Assembly (NCBI GenBank): GCA_947371775.1
Contig: CANBQX010000002.1
Coordinates: forward strand, 1-42,063
Source of the DNA: Comamonadaceae bacterium
Lineage (GTDB): Bacteria; Pseudomonadota; Gammaproteobacteria; Burkholderiales; Burkholderiaceae_C
Length of the DNA: 42,063 nucleotides
Reading direction: 5' to 3'
How positions within the stretch are numbered: position 1 is the first letter of the stretch; each line of letters starts with the position of its first letter. Below the pieces are notes generated by a model. The model was not told the origin of the DNA and searched no databases. It saw only the letters and a list, made by a program, of their open reading frames with translations. Shown here in pieces: positions 35,415 to 42,063 of the stretch. The position numbers and the translations under genes are program-made.

Positions 35415-36704
35415 ATGTCCATCGAACTAATTGAAGACGAATCGTTCAACCAAGGTACCTTGATCAAGGTCATTGGCGTGGGCGGCGGCGGAGGCAACGC
35501 AGTCGAGTACATGATCCAGTCTTCGGTCAACGGCGTGGAGTTCATTTGCGCCAACACCGATGCCCAGGCACTCAACCGCAGCAGTGCGCACCGCCGCATT
35601 CAATTGGGCGAGAGCGGTTTGGGTGCAGGCAGCCGTCCTGACAAGGGCAAACTGTCCGCCGAGCAGGCGGAGGCCGATATCCGCATCGCGCTGGAAGGCG
35701 CCAACATGCTCTTCATCACCGCCGGCATGGGCGGCGGCACCGGAACCGGCGCCGCACCCATCATCGCCAAGGTGGCCAAAGAGATGGGCATCCTGACGGT
35801 GGGCGTGGTGACCAAGCCCTTTGAATTCGAAGGTGGCCCGCGCATGAAAAATGCCGATGCCGGTCTGGCCGAACTCGAAAACAATGTCGACTCCTTGATC
35901 GTGGTGCTCAACGAGAAATTGCTCGAAGTGCTGGGCGACGACGTGAGCCAGGACGAGGCCTTTGCCTATGCCAACGACGTGCTGAAAAACGCCGTGGGCG
36001 GCATTGCCGAAATCATCAACGTGCCTGGCCATGTGAACGTCGACTTCGAAGACGTGCGCACCGTCATGAGCGAGCAAGGCAAAGCCATGATGGGCACCGC
36101 CCTGGCCAAGGGCCCGGACCGTGCGCGCATTGCCGCCGAGCAAGCGGTGGCCTGCCCTCTGCTCGAAGGCATTGACCTCTCCGGCGCCAAGGGCGTTCTG
36201 GTGTTGATCACCGCTGCCAAGGGCTCGCTCAAATTGAGCGAATCCAAACTGGCGATGAACACCATCCGCGCCTTTGCCTCGTCCGAAGCGCATGTGATTT
36301 ACGGCACGGCCTACGACGACAGCCTGGTCGACCAGGTGCGCGTCACCGTGGTCGCGACCGGCCTGGGCCGTCAGGGTACGCACCGCCGCACCGCACCTCC
36401 GCTGCAAGTGCTGCGCACCGGTACCGACAACGTGCCCTTCAACGTGCCCACCTTGAACAATGCCGTCGGCAACGCGGGCGTGCAGCGTGGCTCTAGCGTG
36501 AGCCCCATGGCTTCCATGGGTGGCGCAAGTGCTGCCACCAGCATGGGCGCCAGCGCCGCACCCCAGGCGGACTACGGCACCATGAGCACGCCTGCTGTCT
36601 GGCGCGGAACCCGCACCTCGGCAGCGCAAAAAGTGGACGCGCTGTCCAGCGGCGGTATGGACGACTACGAAATCCCGGCGTTCTTGCGCAAACAGGCGGA
36701 TTGA
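35415..36704 (+). CDS. ftsZ: Cell division GTPase FtsZ
   Basis: Tubulin-like GTPase that forms the Z ring. Motifs: IKVIGVGGGGGNAVEYMI, NTDAQAL, the tubulin signature GGGTGTG (106-112), TVGVVTKPFEFEG, NVDFEDVRTVMSEQGKAMMG (T7 synergy loop region), a variable linker of about 80 residues rich in Gly, Ser, Ala and Met, and the conserved C-terminal peptide DDYEIPAFLRKQAD that binds FtsA. At 429 aa it is somewhat longer than E. coli FtsZ (383), mainly through the linker. A strong ribosome binding site, TAGGAG, precedes it, and a UUCG-loop terminator follows. Confidence 0.98.
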   Translation: MSIELIEDESFNQGTLIKVIGVGGGGGNAVEYMIQSSVNGVEFICANTDAQALNRSSAHRRIQLGESGLGAGSRPDKGKLSAEQAEADIRIALEGANMLFITAGMGGGTGTGAAPIIAKVAKEMGILTVGVVTKPFEFEGGPRMKNADAGLAELENNVDSLIVVLNEKLLEVLGDDVSQDEAFAYANDVLKNAVGGIAEIINVPGHVNVDFEDVRTVMSEQGKAMMGTALAKGPDRARIAAEQAVACPLLEGIDLSGAKGVLVLITAAKGSLKLSESKLAMNTIRAFASSEAHVIYGTAYDDSLVDQVRVTVVATGLGRQGTHRRTAPPLQVLRTGTDNVPFNVPTLNNAVGNAGVQRGSSVSPMASMGGASAATSMGASAAPQADYGTMSTPAVWRGTRTSAAQKVDALSSGGMDDYEIPAFLRKQAD

Positions 36705-36736
36705 TCGTCGTTGACGAACCTCTGAGTTCGATTGCA

Positions 36737-36765
36737 TGCGGGCCCTTCGGGGCCCGCACTGCTTT
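36737..36765 (+). terminator. Rho-independent terminator after ftsZ
   Basis: TGCGGGCCC-TTCG-GGGCCCGCA forms a perfect 9-bp stem closed by a cUUCGg tetraloop (36737-36758), followed by CTGCTTTT. It lies 32 bases after the ftsZ stop and 20 bases before the lpxC start. It should end or reduce transcripts coming from ftsZ, so lpxC probably relies on its own promoter at least in part. Confidence 0.75.
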
Positions 36766-36771
36766 TACAAT
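36766..36771 (+). promoter_or_regulatory. Possible -10 box of a leaderless lpxC transcript
   Basis: TACAAT matches the sigma-70 -10 consensus in five of six bases and lies six bases before the GTG start of lpxC, right after the terminator T-run. There is no Shine-Dalgarno sequence in between. Transcription would begin at or very near the start codon. No good -35 box is present, because that area is occupied by the terminator stem. Confidence 0.35.
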
Positions 36772-36777
36772 CCATCG

Positions 36778-37701
36778 GTGCTCAAACAAAGAACCCTCAA
36801 ATCCATCACCCGCGCCGTAGGTGTCGGCTTGCACAGCGGCCAGCGGGTGGAGATCACCCTGCGGCCTGCCGCGCCCAACACCGGCATCGTGTTTAGGCGG
36901 GTGGATTTGCCCCACCCCGTGGACATTGCGGTCTCGACCGACGCGGTCACGGATACGCGCCTGGCGTCCACGCTGTCGGCGGGCGGCGCCAAGGTGCACA
37001 CCGTAGAGCATTTGATGTCGGCCTGCGCCGGTTTGGGCGTGGACAACATGGTGGTGGACATCACTGCCGAAGAAGTTCCCATCCTGGACGGCTCGGCCGC
37101 ATCGTTTGTGTTTTTGCTGCAAAGCGCGGGCATTGAGATGCAAAACGCGCCACGTCGCTTTATCCGTGCCAAAGCGCCCATCACCGTGCGCGAAGGTATG
37201 CCTGGCAATGAAAAATGGGCCACGCTGGAACCCTTTCATGGCTTCAAGCTCACCTTTGCCATCGACTTCAACCACCCCGCAGTGGACTCCACCGGTCAGA
37301 TGGTGGAGTTTGATTTGAGCGTGGGCTCGTATGCCCGTGACATTGCGCGCGCACGCACCTTCGGTTTCACCAAAGACGTCGAAATGATGCGCTCCAACGG
37401 CTTGGCGCTGGGTGGCGGTCTGGACAACGCCATCGTGATGGACGACTACAAAGTGCTCAATGCGGACGGCTTGCGCTACGACGACGAGTTTGTGAAGCAC
37501 AAGATTTTGGACGCCATGGGCGATTTGTACATCGTGGGCATGCCCCTGCTGGCGCACTACCGCGCCCACCGTTCGGGCCATGCGCTCAACAACCTGCTGC
37601 TGCGCCAGCTCCAGGCCCAGCCCGAGGCCTGGGAGGTGGTGACCTTCGAAGAAGAGCGCAAAGCGCCCGCCGGATTTGCGCAGCTCGCGCCGCAGTGGTA
37701 A
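36778..37701 (+). CDS. lpxC: UDP-3-O-acyl-N-acetylglucosamine deacetylase
   Basis: Zinc deacetylase for the committed step of lipid A synthesis. Motifs: [20 protein letters not shown] at the N-terminus, zinc-ligand region [35 protein letters not shown], the [14 protein letters not shown] block with further His and Asp ligands, and the catalytic-base histidine in [15 protein letters not shown]. It is 307 aa from the GTG at 36778, as expected for the family (305). The tracked start at 36736 falls in the ftsZ terminator stem, so I reject it. It closes the dcw cluster and converges on ruvC. Confidence 0.96.
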   Translation: MLKQRTLKSITRAVGVGLHSGQRVEITLRPAAPNTGIVFRRVDLPHPVDIAVSTDAVTDTRLASTLSAGGAKVHTVEHLMSACAGLGVDNMVVDITAEEVPILDGSAASFVFLLQSAGIEMQNAPRRFIRAKAPITVREGMPGNEKWATLEPFHGFKLTFAIDFNHPAVDSTGQMVEFDLSVGSYARDIARARTFGFTKDVEMMRSNGLALGGGLDNAIVMDDYKVLNADGLRYDDEFVKHKILDAMGDLYIVGMPLLAHYRAHRSGHALNNLLLRQLQAQPEAWEVVTFEEERKAPAGFAQLAPQW

Positions 37702-37714
37702 GGCGTAACGCGCC

Positions 37715-37750
37715 TAAACCACAACGTTTACCACAACCTTCACCGCAACC
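37715..37750. repeat. Three tandem imperfect 12-bp repeats between lpxC and ruvC
   Basis: TAAACCACAACG, TTTACCACAACC and TTCACCGCAACC lie end to end, immediately after the ruvC stop codon on the minus strand. They share the core ACC-RCAAC. They fill nearly the whole 49-base convergent gap. The repeat may be a slippage product; no function is evident. Confidence 0.6.
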
Positions 37751-38296
37751 CTAGCGGCTGCGGCCTGCCCGGTAGCTGCCGTCCCCCGCACCCAGACCGT
37801 CGGCCTTGGCAATCCGGGCCATGGCCGCCCCCGCATGGGCATGGGTGATGGCCAAACCCAAGCCATCGGCAGCATCGGGCCCGGGCAAGCCCGGTAGCGA
37901 AAGCAAGCGCCGCACCATTTCTTGAATTTGCGTTTTGTCCGCGCGGCCATAGCCCACCACCGCCTGCTTCATTTGCAGTGCGGTGTACTCGGCCACCGCC
38001 AGGTTGGCGTGTACCAAGGCAGTGAGCAAGGCACCGCGCGCCTGACCGAGCAAGAGTGTGGACTGCGGGTTGACGTTCACGAAGACGATTTCAATCGACG
38101 CGCAGTCCGGCTGGTAGCGCTCAATCACTTCACCCACGCCATCGAACAGCACTTTCAGCCGCGCGGGCAGCGCTTTGGTCTCGAGGTGGTGGGTGGTGAT
38201 GGTGCCGCTGGCCACGTAGCGCAGAGTGGCACCCTCCTGGTCGATCACGCCAAAACCTGTGGTGCGCAAACCGGGGTCGATGCCCAGAATTCTCAT
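37751..38296 (-). CDS. ruvC: Holliday junction resolvase RuvC
   Basis: Dimeric endonuclease that cleaves Holliday junctions with the RuvAB branch-migration motor. The RNase H-like fold is shown by [18 protein letters not shown] with the first catalytic Asp, the second acidic site in [27 protein letters not shown], and [14 protein letters not shown] with the last two acidic residues. At 181 aa it is close to the E. coli protein (173). ruvA and ruvB are not beside it. It overlaps mtgA by ATGA and is the last gene of the rnb-tonB-mtgA-ruvC operon. Confidence 0.95.
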   Translation of the reverse strand: MRILGIDPGLRTTGFGVIDQEGATLRYVASGTITTHHLETKALPARLKVLFDGVGEVIERYQPDCASIEIVFVNVNPQSTLLLGQARGALLTALVHANLAVAEYTALQMKQAVVGYGRADKTQIQEMVRRLLSLPGLPGPDAADGLGLAITHAHAGAAMARIAKADGLGAGDGSYRAGRSR

Positions 38297-39036
38297 GGTG
38301 CTTTCCCGGGCAAGCGGGCATCGCCCATGCGCCCCACAATCACCAATGCCCGCGCGCTGAGGTAGTCGGAATTGGGAAGTTTTTCAAAATAGCGGGGCCG
38401 GGGCAGCATGACGACCAAGCGCGCGGCCTCATAGGCACTGAGGCTGGCCGCGCTTTTGCGAAAGTAATGCTGGGCTGCGGCCTCGGCACCAAACACGCCC
38501 TCACCCCACTCTACGCTGTTGAGGTAAATCTCCAAAATGCGCTGCTTGCCCAGCAGCTTTTCCAGCAGCAGGGTCAGCACCAATTCCTGGGACTTGCGCA
38601 GCAGGGTGCGCTCGCCCGACAAAAACAAATTCTTGGCCAGTTGCTGGGTGATGGTGGAGCCACCCACCACTTTGGGTGGCTTGGCGTTCTTGCTGTTGGC
38701 CGCCGCCGTTTGGCTGGCGCGGTCTTCGGCTTTGGCATTTTTCGCCCAGGCTTTTTCCAGCGCCGCCCAGTCCAAGCCGTCGTGCGTGCTGAAGCTGTCG
38801 TCCTCGGAGGCAATCACCGCGCGCTTGAGTTGGGTGCTGAGCTGGGCATCGTCGCGCCACTGCTGCTTCCAGCGCACGCTGCCACGGTTTTGCAGCAATT
38901 GCCAGGCCTGTGAACGCTCAAAAGCTGTGGACTGCGGAGCGATCCACTGCATGCTGGCAATGCGCAGCACAAAAAACAGCTGCAGGCCCACCAGCGCACA
39001 CAGGCACACGACCAAAAATCGCATCAGCACTCTCAT
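38293..39036 (-). CDS. mtgA: Monofunctional peptidoglycan glycosyltransferase MtgA
   Basis: GT51 transglycosylase that polymerises lipid II into glycan strands without a transpeptidase domain. An N-terminal membrane helix (about 4-26) is followed by the family motifs: [25 protein letters not shown] with the catalytic Glu, [65 protein letters not shown] Lys/Ala-rich insert of about 20 residues lies between the first two motifs. The length is 247 aa. ATGA overlaps tie it to tonB upstream and ruvC downstream. Confidence 0.95.
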   Translation of the reverse strand: MRVLMRFLVVCLCALVGLQLFFVLRIASMQWIAPQSTAFERSQAWQLLQNRGSVRWKQQWRDDAQLSTQLKRAVIASEDDSFSTHDGLDWAALEKAWAKNAKAEDRASQTAAANSKNAKPPKVVGGSTITQQLAKNLFLSGERTLLRKSQELVLTLLLEKLLGKQRILEIYLNSVEWGEGVFGAEAAAQHYFRKSAASLSAYEAARLVVMLPRPRYFEKLPNSDYLSARALVIVGRMGDARLPGKAP

Positions 39037-39911
39037 TGCGGCACCATCGCTTTGGTTTGCAAGGTCGCGTCCTTGGTAAAGGTAAACCGCGACACCAGCA
39101 CCAACTGGTCCACGGTCTTGCGCATTTCCGGCGTGAAGGGTCCAAACGGCCCCGCCGTGCGCGCAATGGCTTGGGCGCGGCGGTCCAGGTCGGGGTTGCC
39201 CGAATGCTTGACCACCTCCGCCTCCAGCACCACGCCGCGCGCGTCCACCGTGAGCACCATGGTCAGGCTGCCATAGAGTTTTTGCCCGCCCTTCTCGGGA
39301 AAGTGTGCATCGCCCTGGGCTTCAATCGCTTGGCGCATGGTGTCGTAGTACAGCGCATAGCTGGCCTCTTTGACAGCCGGGCTCAAAAAACGTTTGCGTG
39401 GACGTGCGTTCTCTGCATTGATGCGGTTCTCAATTTTGGCCAGAAGGTTGACCATTTCACGCCGTTTTTTTTCTTGCTCTGCGCGCTGCTCTGCGGTCTG
39501 GTTGCTGCGCGCCTGTGCCTCGGTCAGTGCGGCGAGTTGCTGTTTGACACGGCTCAGCAGCAGGTTTTGTTGCTGCTGCAGGTTTTGGCGCGTGGCATCT
39601 GCTGCGGTTGCGGTCAGATCTCCGTCCTGGGACGAAGGTGCGTTGGCCATCATGGTGCTGGCCATGCCCTGGGCGGCGTCGCCGCCACCGGCCAAGGACG
39701 CTTGCGCCACGGCTTGCGCCTCAACGGGGGGAACTTCGCTGCGGGCGTTGACCAGCACCACTTCCAGGGCGTTGTCGGCAAAGATGCGGTCGAACTGCTG
39801 CGGACTGACGATGCGCAAGGTCAGCACGGCCCCATGCAGCGCCAGCGACACCAGCAAGGTCTTTTGGAACAGGCTGCGTTGCAGCCACCAACGGGTCAGC
39901 GTCTGTCGCAT
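39033..39911 (-). CDS. TonB-like energy transducer / cell envelope protein
   Basis: A 292 aa protein with one N-terminal transmembrane helix (about 17-33, KTLLVSLALHGAVLTL). A periplasmic Gln/Ala-rich and charged helical region of about 120 residues follows (NLQQQQNLLLSRVKQQLAALTEAQARSNQTAEQRAEQEKKRREMVNLLAKIENRI). The TonB C-terminal fold ends the protein (LYGSLTMVLTVDARGVVLEAEVVKHSGNPDLDRRAQAIARTAGPFGPF). It lacks the usual Pro-rich TonB spacer, and no exbB or exbD is adjacent. A role in envelope assembly rather than iron uptake is possible, given coupling to mtgA, but this is inference. Confidence 0.8.
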   Translation of the reverse strand: MRQTLTRWWLQRSLFQKTLLVSLALHGAVLTLRIVSPQQFDRIFADNALEVVLVNARSEVPPVEAQAVAQASLAGGGDAAQGMASTMMANAPSSQDGDLTATAADATRQNLQQQQNLLLSRVKQQLAALTEAQARSNQTAEQRAEQEKKRREMVNLLAKIENRINAENARPRKRFLSPAVKEASYALYYDTMRQAIEAQGDAHFPEKGGQKLYGSLTMVLTVDARGVVLEAEVVKHSGNPDLDRRAQAIARTAGPFGPFTPEMRKTVDQLVLVSRFTFTKDATLQTKAMVPQ

Positions 39912-39928
39912 GCTTGGCGCGCCCGTCT

Positions 39929-41971
39929 TTAGCTGGCGTCCCCCACCGGGGCCTCATCGATATCCACAGCAATGGCGATCGGCCCGGCCGTGTCTTCGTC
40001 ATCGTCTGGCGCCTCATCGGCCGGCGCATCACTGGCATCCGGTACATCCAAACGCTCTATGACAGTGCCCTGAATGTCCAAGGTGATCAAGTCCATCTCG
40101 CCGAGCCGAACCTGCACGCGTGCGCCACGCGGCAAGCCTTGGGCACCCACCACCGGCAGCACCAATGGCAGGGCGTCGGCGCGCACCATGTTGTCCTTGA
40201 ACACGGTGCATACCAGCGTCTCCACGCTGTTGTGTTGCAGGTACTTCAAGGTCCAAAAACGCTCCATGGCGCTTTGGTAGCCGTTGTACGCGCTGTAGGC
40301 CGCGTCGAAGCTGGAAATAATGGAAAACAGCGCCGCGTCTTTGGGCTTGAAAGGCGCGGCCAAAGCCGCCGTGCTGCCGTGCCGGGCGCAGGCAATGATT
40401 TGCCACTGGTTCACCAGGTCGGTGTAGCGGCGCAGGGGCGAGGTGCTCCAGGCATAGCTTTTGACGCCAATGCCGGCGTGCGGGAGCGCTTTGGTGCCCA
40501 TGCGCACTTTGACGCCCGGCGCCAGCGACGCCTGGCTGCGGTAGATGGCGGGCACCCCGAGCTCGGCCATCCAGGAGCCCCAGCTGCTGTTGGCCAAAAT
40601 CATGGCTTCGGCCACGATCAGGTCCAGCGGTGCGCCGCGCTGGCGGGTGCTGATCAGCACCTGCTCGTCGCCCTGGGGCACCACGCCGTTATTGCCCACG
40701 AGTTTGAAGTTGTAATCCGGCCGGTTGAAGGTCTCGGGTTTGCCCCGTACCACTTCGCGCTTGGCCTTGAGGTCGCGTGCCAGTCGGTGCAAAAAGGCCA
40801 GGCTGGGCTGCAGTCCGGTCAAGGGCGCAGGCTCGCTGCCGGCTTCTGCCAGCGGGGTTTGCAACCATTCTTCGGTGACGATGGCGTCCAACTGGTCGTG
40901 GCGCAGGTTGTGGCTGATGGGCACGCTCTCCAGACGCGTCTGCGTTGACGTGATCGTGAGCGTGGCCTCGTCAAAAGTGACGTACAAAGACACTGCCGGG
41001 CAGTCGCGGCCCTCTTGCAAGGTGTAGGTCTGCACCACCGCATCCGGCAGCATGGTGACTTTGTAGCCCGGCATGTAGACGGTGGACAGGCGCGCACGGC
41101 CCAGGCGGTCGATCTCACTGTCTGGCTGCACAGCCAAACCCGGCGCGGCAATGTGCACGCCCACGGTGACCGATCCGCTGCCCAAGCCTTGCACCGACAA
41201 AGCGTCGTCAATCTCGGTGGTCGCGGAGTCGTCGATCGAAAAGGCCGACACGCTTGCGCGCTCCAGCACCTCAGCCACCTGCGGCGCGGCAAGGGCCGCA
41301 AAGCCCACCCCCTGCGGAAAGTTTTCCAGCAAGAAGCGCTTCCAATGGAACTGGTAGGGCGAATCAATCGCGCCGCTGCGCTGCAGCAAGTCCAGGGGGG
41401 CTGTGCGGGTGGCCCGCGAGGCGTCCACCACCGCCTTGTATTCCGGGGCGTTTTTGTCGGGCTTGAACAGAATTTTGTACAGCTGCTCGCGCACGGGTTG
41501 CGGGCACACGCCGTCGGCCAACTCCTGCGCCCACTGCGCAATCAGCGCCACCGTGGCTTTTTTCTTTTCAATCGCTGCGAGCGCCTGGGCAATCACATCG
41601 GCCGATGCTTTGCGAAAAAAGCCTTTGCCTGCGCGGCGGAAGTAGTGCGGCGCCTCAAACAGGCGAAACAACATGGCCGCTTGCTGCTCCAGCGTCGCGT
41701 CCTTGCTGAAGTACTCGCGCGCCAGGGTGGCAAAGGCAAACTCTTCCTCCGGGGAAAACTCCCAGGCCAGCTCCAGCTCAATGCTTTCACTCAGGGCCTG
41801 GGCCGACGCCATGAACGCGGCCGGCGCGGGCTTTTCGAAGCGCAGCAGCACATGGGCCGCCTTGACCTTGACGCGCTTGCCACTGTCGAGCTCGACTTGC
41901 ACCGAAGCATCGCTCTCTGACAGCACCCGACCGGCCATGAATTTTCCGGCTTCATCAAACATTACAAACAT
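39929..41971 (-). CDS. rnb: RNB-domain exoribonuclease (RNase II family)
   Basis: Processive 3'-5' exoribonuclease. The RNB catalytic core has FSIDDSATTEIDDALSVQGL with the metal-binding aspartates, then VGVHIAAPGLAVQPDSEIDRLGRARLSTVYMPG, LIVAEAMILANSSWGSWM, and SPLRRYTDLVNQWQI carrying the catalytic arginine region. The N-terminal part is a degenerate cold-shock-like region and the C-terminal part an S1-like tail ending in acidic repeats (DAPADEAPDDDEDTAG). From the ATG at 41971 it is 680 aa. GACAAT lies seven bases before that ATG and there is no Shine-Dalgarno. It heads the operon with tonB, 17 bases downstream. RNase R is less likely from length. Confidence 0.9.
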   Translation of the reverse strand: MFVMFDEAGKFMAGRVLSESDASVQVELDSGKRVKVKAAHVLLRFEKPAPAAFMASAQALSESIELELAWEFSPEEEFAFATLAREYFSKDATLEQQAAMLFRLFEAPHYFRRAGKGFFRKASADVIAQALAAIEKKKATVALIAQWAQELADGVCPQPVREQLYKILFKPDKNAPEYKAVVDASRATRTAPLDLLQRSGAIDSPYQFHWKRFLLENFPQGVGFAALAAPQVAEVLERASVSAFSIDDSATTEIDDALSVQGLGSGSVTVGVHIAAPGLAVQPDSEIDRLGRARLSTVYMPGYKVTMLPDAVVQTYTLQEGRDCPAVSLYVTFDEATLTITSTQTRLESVPISHNLRHDQLDAIVTEEWLQTPLAEAGSEPAPLTGLQPSLAFLHRLARDLKAKREVVRGKPETFNRPDYNFKLVGNNGVVPQGDEQVLISTRQRGAPLDLIVAEAMILANSSWGSWMAELGVPAIYRSQASLAPGVKVRMGTKALPHAGIGVKSYAWSTSPLRRYTDLVNQWQIIACARHGSTAALAAPFKPKDAALFSIISSFDAAYSAYNGYQSAMERFWTLKYLQHNSVETLVCTVFKDNMVRADALPLVLPVVGAQGLPRGARVQVRLGEMDLITLDIQGTVIERLDVPDASDAPADEAPDDDEDTAGPIAIAVDIDEAPVGDAS

Positions 41972-42012
41972 GGCGGGGATTGTCCCATGGCGCAGGCAAC
42001 GACCGCCCACCG

Positions 42013-42018
42013 GATAAT
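42013..42018 (+). promoter_or_regulatory. Possible -10 box before the right-edge gene
   Basis: GATAAT, one mismatch from TATAAT, lies six bases before the ATG at 42025 with no Shine-Dalgarno between them. The divergent rnb gene shows a similar arrangement 30 bases away on the other strand. No -35 box is apparent. Confidence 0.3.
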
Positions 42019-42024
42019 CGCACC

Positions 42025-42063
42025 ATGGCAGTCCCCTTTGGAACAATCAGTTTGCGCAGCCGC
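42025..42063 (+). CDS. Possible 5' end of a divergent gene, cut by window edge
   Basis: An ATG at 42025 opens a frame (MAVPFGTISLRSR) that remains open to the window edge, only 13 codons. A GATAAT hexamer directly upstream and the divergent position to rnb make a real gene start plausible. Too little sequence is present to name a family. Confidence 0.35.
   Translation, partial: MAVPFGTISLRSR

Noticed and set aside
36736-36777. Upstream ATG start of lpxC in the ORF track
   Set aside because: It lies in the stem of the ftsZ terminator and adds residues ([10 protein letters not shown]...) not expected in LpxC.
39914-40948. Plus-strand 344 aa ORF opposite rnb
   Set aside because: The minus strand carries a clear RNB catalytic domain; this frame has no motif.

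Overview
The window is GC-rich chromosomal DNA of a betaproteobacterium, most likely order Burkholderiales, close to the Comamonadaceae. This is inferred from gene content and protein flavour: a complete dcw cluster ending in lpxC, a DksA whose zinc finger is degenerate and whose N-terminus is very long, MsrPQ, a dihaem cytochrome c, and the YqjD/YqjE/YqjK trio. I see no rRNA, tRNA, insertion sequence, prophage or CRISPR array. The window is densely coding, and the only gene-free stretch over 300 bases is the region upstream of mraZ.

Left part (1-19.1 kb), a mosaic of short operons: the 3' part of lysA; msrP-msrQ (periplasmic methionine sulfoxide repair) on the minus strand, converging on and overlapping lysA; a cytochrome c4-like gene divergent from engB; two adjacent lipid A-type acyltransferases divergent from metK; a surface-glycan module (family 9 glycosyltransferase, GtrA-like flippase, ArnT-like transferase) converging on a coupled pair made of a membrane protein and a sialidase-like protein; a pirin; the yqjD-yqjE-yqjK-like envelope operon; then a COG0523 metal GTPase, a DksA with a histone H1-like tail and a protein with two STAS-like domains.

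Central part (19.1-37.7 kb), the dcw cluster: mraZ-rsmH-ftsL-ftsI-murE-murF-mraY-murD-ftsW-murG-murC-ddl-ftsQ-ftsA-ftsZ-lpxC. It makes the peptidoglycan precursor (MurC to MurF, Ddl), its lipid-linked forms (MraY, MurG), the septal polymerase and transpeptidase (FtsW, FtsI) and the divisome scaffold (FtsL, FtsQ, FtsA, FtsZ). LpxC is the committed step of lipid A synthesis. Eleven consecutive gene junctions, from rsmH to ftsQ, overlap. Three 10-bp-phased AGTG boxes before mraZ look like the MraZ operator, and a UUCG hairpin after ftsZ looks like a terminator.

Right part (37.7-42.0 kb): a minus-strand operon rnb-tonB-mtgA-ruvC converging on lpxC, and the possible first codons of a divergent gene at the right edge.

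No single locus is plainly a new defence or mobile system. The best candidates for something undescribed are the H1-tailed DksA beside a metal GTPase and a dual-STAS protein, a structured leader before metK that ends in a terminator-like hairpin, and the glycan and sialidase-like gene neighbourhood.
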